This document shows, one piece after another, positions 33,911 through 43,106 of a DNA stretch of 64,000 nucleotides. Each line of letters begins with the position of its first letter. The stretch's first letter is position 1. The DNA lies in the NCBI RefSeq assembly GCF_038561965.1, contig NZ_CP139348.1, forward strand, positions 1,922,001 through 1,986,000. Reading direction: 5' to 3'. The translations under genes and the position numbers were made by a program. A model generated the notes under the pieces. It saw only the letters and a program-made list of their open reading frames with translations, did no database searches and was not told the origin of the DNA. The stretch comes from Stutzerimonas stutzeri. Lineage in GTDB: Bacteria > Pseudomonadota > Gammaproteobacteria > Pseudomonadales > Pseudomonadaceae.

Positions 33911-36265
33911 ATGACCAAGCACCAACAGAAGCCGGCGTCGTTCCTAGAGCGCCTGATCTTCAATAACCGGCCGGCAGTCGTGGTTCTCTGCCTGCTGATC
34001 AGCGCGTTCCTCTTTTACCAGGCGGCGCAGGTTCGGCCGCAGACCAGCTTCGAGAAGATGATTCCGCTGGGGCATCCCTACATCCAGAAGATGCTCGAGC
34101 ACCAGAACGACCTGGCCAACCTCGGCAACACCGTGCGTATTTCCGTGGAGGCCGTGGAAGGCGACATCTTCTCCAAGGAGTACATGGAGACGCTGCGGCA
34201 GATCCATGACGAGGTGTTCTACATCCGCGGTGTCGACCGCTCCAACATGAAGTCGCTGTGGAGCCCCAACGTTCGCTGGACCGAGGTCACCGAGGAAGGC
34301 TTCGCCGGTGGCGAGGTGATCCCGCAGACCTACGACGGCTCGCCCGAGAGCCTGGATGACCTGCGCGACAACATCCTCAAGTCCGGCCAGATCGGCCGCC
34401 TGGTGGCGAACAACTTCAAGTCGAGCATCATCGATGTGCCGCTGCTGGAGTCCTACCCGGACCCGGAAGACCAGAGCCGGCAAATCAAGCTCGACTACCA
34501 GAAGTTCTCCCACGAGCTGGAAGAAAAGATCCGCGAGAAGTACCAGGCGCAGAATCCGAATGTGAAGGTGCACATCATCGGCTTCGCCAAGAAGGTCGGA
34601 GACCTGATCGACGGGCTGGTCGGTGTGGCGTTGTTCTTTATCGTTGCCATCGGCATCACCTTCGTTCTGCTGCTGTGGTTCACCCGCTGCCTGAAGAGCA
34701 CCATCGCGGTGCTGGTTACCACGCTGATTGCCGTGACCTGGCAGCTCGGCTTGCTGCATACGCTGGGCTTCGGGCTCGATCCGTACTCGATGCTGGTGCC
34801 GTTCCTGGTGTTCGCCATCGGTATTTCCCATGGCGTGCAAAAGATCAACGGCATCGCCATGGCCTCCGGCTATACCGAAGACCCGGTGACGGCTGCGCGC
34901 ATGGCGTTCCGTCAGCTGTTCATCCCGGGCATGGTGGCGCTGCTGTCGGATGCGGTGGGCTTCGTTACCCTGCTGCTGATCGACATCGGCGTGATTCGCG
35001 AGCTGGCCATCGGCGCTTCGCTGGGTGTGGCGGTGATCATCCTGACCAACCTGATCCTGCTACCGGTGGCGATCTCCTACATGGGCATCAGCCAGCGGGC
35101 GATCAAGCAGGCTCGCGAAGAAGCCTCCCGCGATCATCCGTTCTGGCGCGCGCTGTCGAACTTCGCCAGCCCGAAGGTGGCGCCGATCTCCATCACCATC
35201 GCGGTGGTCGCGCTGGCCGGCGGTCTCTGGTATGGCCAAAACCTGAAGATCGGCGATCTCGATCAGGGCGCACCGGAACTGCATCCGGACTCGCGCTACA
35301 ACCTGGATAACGACTTCGTCATCCGCAACTACTCGACCAGCTCCGACGTGCTGGTGGTGATGGTCAAGACCGCGCCGGAGGGCTGTTCCCACTACGACAC
35401 GCTCGCTGCCATGGACGAGCTGATGTGGAAGATGCAGAACACCGACGGTGTGCAGTCGGCGGTTTCAATGGTCTCGGTGGCCCGCCAGGGCATCAAAGGC
35501 ATGAACGAGGGCAGCCTGAAATGGGAAACGCTGTCGCGTAACCAGCATGTGCTGAACAACTCCATCGCCCGCGCCGAAGGCATGTACAACAGCGATTGTT
35601 CGCTGGCGCCGGTACTGGTGTTCCTCAACGACCACAAGGCCGAAACCCTGGAACACGTGGTTGCGGCGGCGAAGGATTTCGCCGAGGAAAACAATCGCGA
35701 AGGCCTGGAGTTTGTCCTGGCAGCGGGTAACGCCGGTATCGAGGCGGCCACCAACGAGGTCATCGCAGCATCCGAAACCACCATGCTGATCGCGGTCTAC
35801 CTGGCCGTGAGCATCATGTGTCTGCTGACCTTCCGCTCGCTGGCGGCCACGCTCTGCGTGATCCTGCCGCTGGTGCTGACCTCGATTCTCGGCAACGCGC
35901 TGATGGCCTTCATGGGGGTTGGCGTCAAGGTGGCAACGCTGCCGGTAATTGCACTGGGCGTGGGCATCGGTGTGGACTATGGCATCTATATCTACAGCCG
36001 CCTGGAGTCCTTCTTGCGCCAGGGTATGACCCTGCAGGAAGCCTACTACCAGACCCTGAAATCAACCGGCAAGGCGGTGATCTTCACCGGTGTCTGTCTG
36101 GCGATCGGCGTGGTGACTTGGGTGTTCTCGGACATCAAGTTCCAGGCTGACATGGGCATGATGCTGACCTTCATGTTCCTCTGGAACATGGTCGGCGCGA
36201 TCTGGCTGCTGCCGGCCCTGGCGCGCTTCCTGATCAACCCAGAGAAGCTGCGTCAGAAGGCGTGA
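33911..36265 (+). CDS. RND/MMPL-family transporter
   Basis: A 784-residue inner-membrane transporter with two MMPL-type halves. Each half has a membrane segment near its start and a block of five helices later, with GVGIGVDYGIYIYSR as the second conserved block. Large periplasmic loops lie between. Members in this group move lipids, hopanoids or fatty compounds; the substrate here is unknown. The upstream ATG at 33842 lies inside the preceding gene; 33911 follows GGGAGAG. A strong terminator follows. Confidence 0.87.
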   Translation: MTKHQQKPASFLERLIFNNRPAVVVLCLLISAFLFYQAAQVRPQTSFEKMIPLGHPYIQKMLEHQNDLANLGNTVRISVEAVEGDIFSKEYMETLRQIHDEVFYIRGVDRSNMKSLWSPNVRWTEVTEEGFAGGEVIPQTYDGSPESLDDLRDNILKSGQIGRLVANNFKSSIIDVPLLESYPDPEDQSRQIKLDYQKFSHELEEKIREKYQAQNPNVKVHIIGFAKKVGDLIDGLVGVALFFIVAIGITFVLLLWFTRCLKSTIAVLVTTLIAVTWQLGLLHTLGFGLDPYSMLVPFLVFAIGISHGVQKINGIAMASGYTEDPVTAARMAFRQLFIPGMVALLSDAVGFVTLLLIDIGVIRELAIGASLGVAVIILTNLILLPVAISYMGISQRAIKQAREEASRDHPFWRALSNFASPKVAPISITIAVVALAGGLWYGQNLKIGDLDQGAPELHPDSRYNLDNDFVIRNYSTSSDVLVVMVKTAPEGCSHYDTLAAMDELMWKMQNTDGVQSAVSMVSVARQGIKGMNEGSLKWETLSRNQHVLNNSIARAEGMYNSDCSLAPVLVFLNDHKAETLEHVVAAAKDFAEENNREGLEFVLAAGNAGIEAATNEVIAASETTMLIAVYLAVSIMCLLTFRSLAATLCVILPLVLTSILGNALMAFMGVGVKVATLPVIALGVGIGVDYGIYIYSRLESFLRQGMTLQEAYYQTLKSTGKAVIFTGVCLAIGVVTWVFSDIKFQADMGMMLTFMFLWNMVGAIWLLPALARFLINPEKLRQKA

Positions 36266-36280
36266 TGTTCAAGTGGCAAC

Positions 36281-36311
36281 AAAAAACGCGGCCCTAGGGC
36301 CGCGTTTTTTT
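36281..36311. terminator. Bidirectional terminator between RND gene and cobA
   Basis: ACGCGGCCC and GGGCCGCGT form a near-perfect stem with TA at the centre, preceded by AAAAA and followed by TTTTTTT. The layout works in both directions, ending the RND transcript and the nir-nas operon that converges on it. Confidence 0.9.
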
Positions 36312-36341
36312 ATGGCAGATCGTGACGGGTCGGCTGAGTGA

Positions 36342-37079
36342 TCAGGCGCTCTGGCTTATGGCTTCCATCGCCGCCTGCGCGGCAACCTCGCCGATCACCA
36401 GAATGGCCGGGCTCTTCAGCTTGAAGGTCAAGGCATCGCGGCACATGGTGGCCAGGCTCGAACGGCATTCACGTTGCTGTGGCAACGAGGCGTTCTCAAT
36501 CATGGCCACCGGCGTGCCGGCCGGAAGGCCGCCCTCCAGCAGACCGGCCTGTACCTGCTCCAGCTTGCTGACGCCCATGTATACCACCAACGTGGTGCCG
36601 CTTTTCGCCAGTGCCTGCCATTCGGGGCTGCTGTCGTCCAAGGTATGCGCGGTGACCAGGGTGACACCGCGAGCAACGCCGCGCTGGGTCAGCGAGATGC
36701 CGCATTGGGTCGCGCCGGCCAAGCCCGCGGTGATGCCATTGACCAGCTCGACGTCAATGCCACGTGTCGCCAGCCATTCGGCTTCTTCGCCGCCGCGGCC
36801 GAAGATGCACGGATCGCCACCCTTGAGGCGAACTACGCATTTGCCCTGGCGGGCATAACGCAGCATCAGCCGGTGGATGAAGGCCTGCGGCGTGGAACGG
36901 CAGCCGCCGCGCTTGCCCACTGGAATGATCCGCGCGTTGGGGCAATGCTCGAGCACGGCGGGGTTGACCAGATCATCGATCATCACAACGTGTGCTTCGC
37001 CCAGCGCCCGCACGGCCTTGAGAGTCAGCAGTTCCGGATCGCCGGGGCCGGCGCCTACCAGCCAGACTTTTGCGCTCAT
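36342..37079 (-). CDS. cobA: Uroporphyrinogen-III C-methyltransferase
   Basis: A 245-residue S-adenosylmethionine-dependent methyltransferase making precorrin-2. N-terminal VGAGPGDPELLTLKAVRAL and the GGDPCIFGRGGEE block are family signatures. As the last gene of the nirB operon it should supply siroheme for NirB. It is a stand-alone SUMT without the CysG dehydrogenase/chelatase domain, which must be elsewhere. ATG 37079 gives the family start MSAKVWLVGAGPGD; longer in-frame starts lie inside nasC. Confidence 0.93.
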   Translation of the reverse strand: MSAKVWLVGAGPGDPELLTLKAVRALGEAHVVMIDDLVNPAVLEHCPNARIIPVGKRGGCRSTPQAFIHRLMLRYARQGKCVVRLKGGDPCIFGRGGEEAEWLATRGIDVELVNGITAGLAGATQCGISLTQRGVARGVTLVTAHTLDDSSPEWQALAKSGTTLVVYMGVSKLEQVQAGLLEGGLPAGTPVAMIENASLPQQRECRSSLATMCRDALTFKLKSPAILVIGEVAAQAAMEAISQSA

Positions 37080-37104
37080 GGGGTAATCCTCGTCTTGGTC
37101 GGTA

Positions 37105-39954
37105 TCAGGAAAGTGCGCGTTCCGGCTGGCTGGCCAGCAGGCGCTTGATTTCGGGAATGCAGGAGCCGCAGCTGGTGCCACAACCCAGCTCCTGCTTGAG
37201 CCCAGTGAGGTCGAGCCCACGCTCGATGCCTGCGCGGACTTTGCTCTGGCTGACGTTCATGCAGTTGCACAACGTGCGGTCAGTGCTGATTGTCGCGCCA
37301 CCTGGCGGGGCGCTGAGCGGCGCCAGCAACCAGCGGCGCAGTTCGGCGTCGGCGCTGCCGCTTTCCCAGAGTCCGCGCAGCCAGTGTCGGGCGGCGGTTT
37401 CGCCGGCCAGGCGCAAGGCGACGATGCGACCCTCTTCGATGCGCACGCGCTTGCCGACCGCGCGTCGCGGATCGTCATAGGCCAGCACCGGACCTTCTTC
37501 GAGGCTGAGCAGCCGGTCGATGGCGTCCAGCTCAGCAGCCGTTGGCGTCGACTGCCGGGCGGCGCGGATCAGCAGTGCCGAGCGTTCGCGACCGCCGAGG
37601 CTGAAACTGGCGAAGTCGAAGGCCTCGAACAGGGGCCGCAATGCCTCGAAGCGACGCTGTACGTCGCCTTCAACCAGCGCAAAGAACTGCCACGGCAATT
37701 CGACCTGTTCCACTTCGACGCCGGCGTGCTTGAGTTCCGGCTGCTTCGACAAGGGGTCGACGCTGGCCAGGGTCAGGACGTTGCTGCCCAGCCCCTTGAG
37801 GAAGCGATCGCCCCAGTGCATCGGCAGAAAGGCCTGGCCGGCGCGCAGGTTGTCATCCTTCTGCACCGGGACGACCAGGCTGCCGCGGCGGCTTTTCACC
37901 TTCACCAACTGGCCGTCCAGCAGACGCCGGCGGCGCATGTCCTCAGCGTTCATACCGAGCAGTGCTTCCTCGACATGGCCGAACAGCCGCGCCGCAGTGC
38001 CGGTGCGGCTCATGCCGTGCCATTGATCACGCAGCCTGCCGGTATTGAGCGTCAGCGGATAGCGCGCCTCGCGCTTTTCCTTCGGCGCCTGATAATGCTC
38101 GTCGATGAAACGCGCGCGGCCGTTGGCAGTTGGGAACACACCGTCGCCATACAGCCGCGCGGTGCCCTGTTCGCTGCCCGGCGGGAACGGCCATTGCTGC
38201 GGGCCGAGCGCATCGAGCACGGCGTAGCTCAGGCCGCTGTAGTCCAGATCGCGGGCGGCGGTGAGCGGCTTGTATTCCTCGAACAGCGCTTCGGAGTTAT
38301 CGAACGCGAACAGACTCGGTTCGCCGGGGCGCAGGCGGCGCTCCAGGCGCCGGGCGAAATCGCAGGTGATTGCCCAGTCCGCACGGGCCTCGCCTGGGGC
38401 TGGCACGGCACGGCGCACGTGGCTGATACGGCGCTCGGAGTTGGTCACGGTGCCTTCCTTCTCGCCCCAACTGGCGGCTGGCAGCAGCAGGTCGGCGTGG
38501 CGGCAGGTTTCGGTGGTGAAAAAGGCTTCCTGCACCAAGACGAAGGGGCAGGTGGCCAGCGCTTCATGGACTTTCTGCTGGTCCGGCAGCGACTGAGCCG
38601 GGTTGGTGCAGGCGATCCACAGCGCCTTGATCTTGCCGGCGCGCACCGCCTCGAACAGCTCGATGGCGGACAGCCCGGGCTGCGCCGGCAGCTGCTCTAC
38701 GCCCCAGTACTCCGCCACTTCGGCGCGGTGTTCGGCATTGGTTGCGTCGCGGTGGCCGGGCAGCAGATTGGACAGGCTGCCGGTTTCGCGTCCGCCCATG
38801 GCGTTCGGCTGGCCGGTCAGCGAGAAGGGCCCGGCGCCCGGCTTGCCGATCTGTCCGGTGGCGAGGTGCAGATTGATCAGCGCGCTGTTCTTCGCGCTGC
38901 CGGCGGTGGACTGATTCAGCCCCATGCACCACAGGCTTAGAAAGCTCGGCGCCCCATGACGCGCAGGAGCTGCTGCACTCGGTGCGGCCGCGTTAAAAAC
39001 CGGCTCGGGATGCTCATTTACTGCATGTAAACTCCGCTCCCTCGCCGTTTTTTGCCTTGCCGCACCTTCGCTCGCGACGCTCCTGCGCGCCCTGGGTTTT
39101 CCAATCAGCCGTGCGCAGGTTTGCAGATCATCTACAGAGATGCCGCAAAGGTCGGCGACCATGGCCGGGGTGTAGTCGCGCACCAGGCTTTTCAGCGCAT
39201 CGAAGCCTTCGGTATGAGCATCGATGAAATGGCGGTCGATCCAGCCTTCCCACATGAGGATATGCAGCAAGCCGTGAAACAGCGCGACGTCGGTGCCCGG
39301 CAGGATCGCCAGGTGCAGGTCGGCCAGCTCGCTGGTGTCGGTGCGCCGCGGGTCGATGACGATGATGGTCATCTCCGGCCGCTTCGCCTTGGCTTCTTCC
39401 AGGCGGCGGAACAGCACCGGGTGTGCGTAGGCCATGTTGCTGCCGGCGATCAGCAGGCAGTCGGCCAGCTCGATGTCCTCGTAGGAGCAGGGCGGGGCGT
39501 CGGCGCCCAGGCTGCGCTTGTAGCCGACCACCGCCGAGGACATGCACAGCCGCGAGTTGGAATCCAGATTGTTGGTGCCGACCAGCGCGCGGGCGAGCTT
39601 GTTGAAGGCGTAGTAGTCCTCGGTCAGCAGCTGGCCGGAGACATAGAAGGCCACGCTGTCCGGCCCGTGTTCGCGGATGGTCTCGGCGAATACGTTGGCG
39701 GCATGCTCCAGGGCGCTGTCCCAGTCGGTACGGCTGCGGGCCAGGCCCTTGCCCAGGCGCAGCTCGGGGTAGAGCGCGCGGGCGTCGAGATCGCCGGTCA
39801 GGTGCAGGGTCGAGCCTTTGCTGCATAGCTTGCCGAAATTGGCCGGATGGCTGGGGTCGCCGGCCACGTCGAGGATGCGCTCGCCGTCGTGTTCGATCAG
39901 CACGCCACAGCCGACACCGCAGTAGCAGCAAGTTGAGGCGGTTGTCATACGCAT
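37105..39954 (-). CDS. nasC: Assimilatory nitrate reductase, catalytic subunit
   Basis: A 949-residue molybdenum enzyme reducing nitrate to nitrite in the cytoplasm. The N-terminal [4Fe-4S] cysteines are in CCYCGVGC (9-16) with C44, followed by the bis-MGD molybdopterin domains. The C-terminal end carries a BFD-like [2Fe-2S] domain (CNCMN ... CGTSCGSC). Residues 287-335 form an Ala/Arg-rich insert not seen in the family, coded by an inverted-repeat element (38960-39089). Between nirD and cobA in the operon. The symbol follows Pseudomonas usage; also called nasA. Confidence 0.92.
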   Translation of the reverse strand: MRMTTASTCCYCGVGCGVLIEHDGERILDVAGDPSHPANFGKLCSKGSTLHLTGDLDARALYPELRLGKGLARSRTDWDSALEHAANVFAETIREHGPDSVAFYVSGQLLTEDYYAFNKLARALVGTNNLDSNSRLCMSSAVVGYKRSLGADAPPCSYEDIELADCLLIAGSNMAYAHPVLFRRLEEAKAKRPEMTIIVIDPRRTDTSELADLHLAILPGTDVALFHGLLHILMWEGWIDRHFIDAHTEGFDALKSLVRDYTPAMVADLCGISVDDLQTCARLIGKPRARRSVASEGAARQKTARERSLHAVNEHPEPVFNAAAPSAAAPARHGAPSFLSLWCMGLNQSTAGSAKNSALINLHLATGQIGKPGAGPFSLTGQPNAMGGRETGSLSNLLPGHRDATNAEHRAEVAEYWGVEQLPAQPGLSAIELFEAVRAGKIKALWIACTNPAQSLPDQQKVHEALATCPFVLVQEAFFTTETCRHADLLLPAASWGEKEGTVTNSERRISHVRRAVPAPGEARADWAITCDFARRLERRLRPGEPSLFAFDNSEALFEEYKPLTAARDLDYSGLSYAVLDALGPQQWPFPPGSEQGTARLYGDGVFPTANGRARFIDEHYQAPKEKREARYPLTLNTGRLRDQWHGMSRTGTAARLFGHVEEALLGMNAEDMRRRRLLDGQLVKVKSRRGSLVVPVQKDDNLRAGQAFLPMHWGDRFLKGLGSNVLTLASVDPLSKQPELKHAGVEVEQVELPWQFFALVEGDVQRRFEALRPLFEAFDFASFSLGGRERSALLIRAARQSTPTAAELDAIDRLLSLEEGPVLAYDDPRRAVGKRVRIEEGRIVALRLAGETAARHWLRGLWESGSADAELRRWLLAPLSAPPGGATISTDRTLCNCMNVSQSKVRAGIERGLDLTGLKQELGCGTSCGSCIPEIKRLLASQPERALS
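38960..39089. repeat. Inverted-repeat element carried in frame inside nasC
   Basis: An exact 11-base inverted repeat, CGCGCAGGAGC (38960-38970) and GCTCCTGCGCG (39079-39089), bounds a stretch that splits the nasC reading frame at residues of about 287-335. Within it lies a second palindrome, TTTAC-TGCAT-GTAAA at 39017-39031. The frame stays open, so the element reads as about 45 added residues. The fold around it (LIGKP ... PSFLSLWCMG) joins smoothly when the insert is removed. Confidence 0.75.
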
Positions 39955-39991
39955 GGCGTCGTCTCCTGGAAGTTATCGCCGGGCCGGAGCT

Positions 39992-40108
39992 GTAGGGTGG
40001 GCTTCAGCCCACCAAGCCGCGGGGCGCTGACCACAGCGGAGCGCGCGGCGTGGCGGTGGCCGTTCATAGGCAAAAGCCGAACAAGCGGTGGGCCGAAGCC
40101 CACCCTAC
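39992..40108. repeat. Palindromic repeat element, GTAGGGTGG family, copy 2
   Basis: GTAGGGTGGGCTTC...CCCACC at the left edge (39992-40013) and the inverted GGTGGGC...CCCACCCTAC at the right (40087-40108). It occupies most of the 172-base gap between nirD and nasC, within the operon. Its arms match 29514-29618 in layout and edge sequence. Confidence 0.8.
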
Positions 40109-40126
40109 GGTGCGCAGCTGCATGTT

Positions 40127-40456
40127 CTAAGCCGCACATTCTTTGCGTGTATTCAGCGAAAGCTGCACGCGACCATTCTCGACACGCGCCTCGTGGCGAT
40201 GGGCGCAGCCGACGTCGGGCGCCAGTGCTTCGCCGCTTTGCAGGTCGATCTGCCAGTTGTGCAGCGGGCAGGCGACCTGCTTGCCGTAGACGATCCCCTG
40301 CGACAGCGGACCGCCCTTGTGTGGGCAGCGGTCGTCGAGCGCAAAGACCTGATCGTCCGAGGTGCGGAAGATCGCGATGTCGCCCTTGGGGCCGGCGATG
40401 ATGCGCGAGCCGAGCGGGTTGATTTCATCCAGTGCGCAGATATCGAGCCAGTTCAT
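40127..40456 (-). CDS. nirD: Nitrite reductase small subunit
   Basis: A 109-residue Rieske-type subunit of assimilatory nitrite reductase. Both cluster motifs are present: C44-P-H46 and C63-x2-H66 (CPLHNWQ), so unlike some NirD proteins the [2Fe-2S] ligands are intact. It starts 24 bases after nirB and is followed by a repeat element before nasC. Confidence 0.92.
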   Translation of the reverse strand: MNWLDICALDEINPLGSRIIAGPKGDIAIFRTSDDQVFALDDRCPHKGGPLSQGIVYGKQVACPLHNWQIDLQSGEALAPDVGCAHRHEARVENGRVQLSLNTRKECAA

Positions 40457-40480
40457 GCGGTGTCTCTCCAGATCAGGTTC

Positions 40481-42931
40481 TCAGGCGTTTTCCAGCTGCT
40501 TGACGGCGATGCGGTCGAATTCCTTCTTCAGCTGCGGCTTGGAGAGCTGTTCCTGCCACGGGTCCTGCTCGAAGGAGAGCGAGAACAGCAGTCGCTGGTG
40601 CAGCGCCTTGCGTCGCTCGGCGTCGTTCAACACGGCCTTCTTGATGTGATCCATGCCGACGCGCTGCATGTAGTGCACGGTGCGCTCGAGGTAGAAGGCT
40701 TCTTCGCGGTAGAGCTGCAGGAACGCCAGGCTGTACTCCATGACCTCATCGGCCGTTTTCACCTTGACGAAGAACTCGCCGGCCTCGGTCTTGATGCCGC
40801 CGTTGCCGCCGATGTACAGCTCCCAACCGGAGTCCACGCCGATGATGCCGACGTCCTTGATGCCGGATTCGGCGCAGTTGCGCGGGCAACCGGAGACGGC
40901 CAGCTTGACCTTGTGCGGCGACCACATGTTGAACAGCGCGTGTTCCAGATCGATGCCCATCTGCGTCGAGTTCTGCGTGCCGAAGCGGCAGAACTCGCTG
41001 CCGACGCAGGTCTTCACGGTGCGGATGGATTTGCCGTAGGCGTGACCGGAAGGCATGTCCAGGTCTTTCCAGACGCCCGGCAGGTCTTCCTTGCGAATGC
41101 CGAGCAGGTCGATGCGCTGGCCGCCGGTGACCTTGACCATCGGCACCTGATACTTGTCCGCCACATCGGCGATGCGCCGCAGCTCGGCGGCATTGGTGAC
41201 GCCGCCCCACATCCGCGGGATTACCGAGTAGGTGCCGTCCTTCTGAATGTTGGCGTGGGCGCGCTCGTTGATGAAACGCGACTGCGGGTCGTCCTTGGCT
41301 TCGCCCGGCCAGGTAGAAATCAGGTAGTAGTTCAGCGCCGGCCTGCAGGTGGCGCAGCCGTTGGGCGTACGCCAATCCATGAAGGCCATGGCCGCCGGAA
41401 TGCTGGTCAGGTGGTGCTCACGGATGGCCTTGCGCACCTGGCCATGGTTGAGGTCGCTGCAGCCGCAGATGGCTTTTTCGCTCTTCGGCTTGACGTCCGC
41501 CGCGCCGCCGACGGTGTTGATCAGAATCTGCTCGACCAGCCCGGCACAGGAGCCGCAGGAACTCGCAGCCTTGGTGTGCTTTTTCACTTCATCCACAGAG
41601 AACAGCCCGTGTTCCTGGATCGCCTTGACGATGGTGCCCTTGCACACGCCGTTGCAGCCGCAGACTTCCATGTCGTCGGGCATCGACATGGCCTTGCTCT
41701 GGCCCTGGTGGCCAGCGTCGCCGATGGCGCCTTCGCCGAACATCAGATGGTCGCGGATCTGGCCGACGTTCTGGCCCTCGCGCACCTGGCGGAAGTACCA
41801 GCCGCCGTCGGCGGTGTCGCCGTAGAGGCAGGCGCCTACCAGCACGTCGTCCTTGATCACCAGCTTCTTGTAGATGCCGCCGATGGGGTCGGACAGGGTG
41901 ATGGTTTCGGTGCCGTCGCCGCCGATGAAATCGCCCGCCGAGAACAGGTCGATACCGGTGACCTTGAGCTTGGTCGAGGTCACCGAACCCAGGTAGCGGG
42001 AGAAGCCGAGCATGGCCAGGTGGTTGGCGCAGACCTTGGCCTGCTCGAACAGCGGCGCGACCAGGCCATAGGCGGTGCCACGATGGTTTGCGCATTCGCC
42101 GACAGCGTACACCCTCGGGTCATAGGTCTGCAGGGTGTCGTTGACCAGAATGCCGCGGTTGCAGGGGATGCCGGCCTGCTCGGCCAGCTGGCTGTTGGGC
42201 CGGATGCCCGCGGCCATCACCACCAGGTCGGCGGGGATCACCTCACCGTCCTTGAACTTGACCGCGCAGACCCGGCCTTCTCCGTTGTCGAGCAGTTCGG
42301 CAGTGTGCTTGGGCAGCAGGAACTTCAGTCCGCGGCTTTCCAGCGCGCTCTGCAGCAGGGTGCCGGCAGTCTTGTCCAGCTGGCGCTCCATCAGCCAGTC
42401 GCCGATGTGCACCACGGTGACGTCCATGCCACGCAGCTTCAGGCCATTCGCCGCTTCCAGGCCGAGCAGACCGCCGCCGATGACCACTGCGTGTTTGTGG
42501 GTGTTGGCGGTTTCCATCATTACCTGGGTGTCGGCGATGTCGCGGTAGCCGATTACGCCCTGCAGGTCCTTGCCTGGAATCGGCAGGATGAACGGGTTGG
42601 AGCCGGTGGCAATGAGCAGGCGGTCATATTCCGCCTCACTGCCGTCATCGGCGATCACCCGGCGTTTTACGCGGTCGATCTTCACCACCTTGCGGTTGAG
42701 CATCAGGTGGATGTCGTTCTCGGCGTACCAGTTGAGATCGTTGAGCACGATCTCTTCGAACTGCTGTTCGCCGGCCAGCACGGGGGAGAGCAGGATGCGG
42801 TTGTAGTTCGGGTGTGGTTCGGCGCCGAACACTGTGATGTCGTAGAGCTCGTTGGTGAGCTTGAGCAGTTCCTCCAGGGTGCGCACCCCGGCCATGCCGT
42901 TGCCGATCATCACCAGTTTGAGTTTCTTCAT
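40481..42931 (-). CDS. nirB: NAD(P)H nitrite reductase, large subunit
   Basis: An 816-residue assimilatory nitrite reductase reducing nitrite to ammonium. Layout: FAD/NAD(P) domains from GNGMAGVRTLEEL (10-22), BFD-like [2Fe-2S] domain(s) with CGCNGVCKG and CGSCAGL, and a C-terminal siroheme/[4Fe-4S] domain with Cys 642, 648, 682, 686. The open frame extends further upstream but covers the leader and terminator, so ATG 42931 (MKKLKLVMIGNGMAG) is the start. It is the first gene of nirB-nirD-nasC-cobA. Confidence 0.95.
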   Translation of the reverse strand: MKKLKLVMIGNGMAGVRTLEELLKLTNELYDITVFGAEPHPNYNRILLSPVLAGEQQFEEIVLNDLNWYAENDIHLMLNRKVVKIDRVKRRVIADDGSEAEYDRLLIATGSNPFILPIPGKDLQGVIGYRDIADTQVMMETANTHKHAVVIGGGLLGLEAANGLKLRGMDVTVVHIGDWLMERQLDKTAGTLLQSALESRGLKFLLPKHTAELLDNGEGRVCAVKFKDGEVIPADLVVMAAGIRPNSQLAEQAGIPCNRGILVNDTLQTYDPRVYAVGECANHRGTAYGLVAPLFEQAKVCANHLAMLGFSRYLGSVTSTKLKVTGIDLFSAGDFIGGDGTETITLSDPIGGIYKKLVIKDDVLVGACLYGDTADGGWYFRQVREGQNVGQIRDHLMFGEGAIGDAGHQGQSKAMSMPDDMEVCGCNGVCKGTIVKAIQEHGLFSVDEVKKHTKAASSCGSCAGLVEQILINTVGGAADVKPKSEKAICGCSDLNHGQVRKAIREHHLTSIPAAMAFMDWRTPNGCATCRPALNYYLISTWPGEAKDDPQSRFINERAHANIQKDGTYSVIPRMWGGVTNAAELRRIADVADKYQVPMVKVTGGQRIDLLGIRKEDLPGVWKDLDMPSGHAYGKSIRTVKTCVGSEFCRFGTQNSTQMGIDLEHALFNMWSPHKVKLAVSGCPRNCAESGIKDVGIIGVDSGWELYIGGNGGIKTEAGEFFVKVKTADEVMEYSLAFLQLYREEAFYLERTVHYMQRVGMDHIKKAVLNDAERRKALHQRLLFSLSFEQDPWQEQLSKPQLKKEFDRIAVKQLENA

Positions 42932-42989
42932 GCCGATTCTCCGTGCCAGTCGACGTTGTCGCCCGGCCTGCTCGATATTTTCCAACAAC

Positions 42990-43079
42990 AAAAAAGGCGT
43001 CCCACCGGTTACCCAGTGAGGACGCCTTTGTCCGTGTCCCGCTCTATCGGGAAACCTGGCCACTCCACGTTGAGGGTCA
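42990..43079 (-). promoter_or_regulatory. ANTAR (NasT) antitermination leader of nirB
   Basis: Reading the minus strand: hairpin TCCCG-ATAGAG-CGGGA (43037-43052), then GGAC-AAAGGC-GTCC (43020-43033). Both have six-base loops of the AxxGxx form bound by ANTAR proteins. The second hairpin shares bases with the 5' arm of an intrinsic terminator (42990-43029; arms AAAGGCGTCC and GGACGCCTTT, then T-run). Binding would favour the hexaloops and prevent termination. A third AxxGxx loop (AACGTG, stem 43057-43079) precedes them. The gene for the ANTAR protein NasT is at 49647. Confidence 0.88.
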
Positions 43080-43106
43080 GGTTGTAATGATTCTTCGAGG
43101 TTTACA

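Noticed and set aside
37384..38940. 518-codon plus-strand frame opposite nasC
   Set aside because: Antisense shadow without recognisable domains.
43057..43079. Hairpin with AACGTG loop as the first ANTAR hairpin of nirB
   Set aside because: Its stem has a mismatch and a bulge, and TCCCG-ATAGAG-CGGGA next to the second hairpin fits better; kept only as a possible third site.
40088..43087. A 999-codon open frame antisense to nirB
   Set aside because: It mirrors nirB codon by codon, as expected in GC-rich DNA; no domain is recognisable and nirB is unambiguous.
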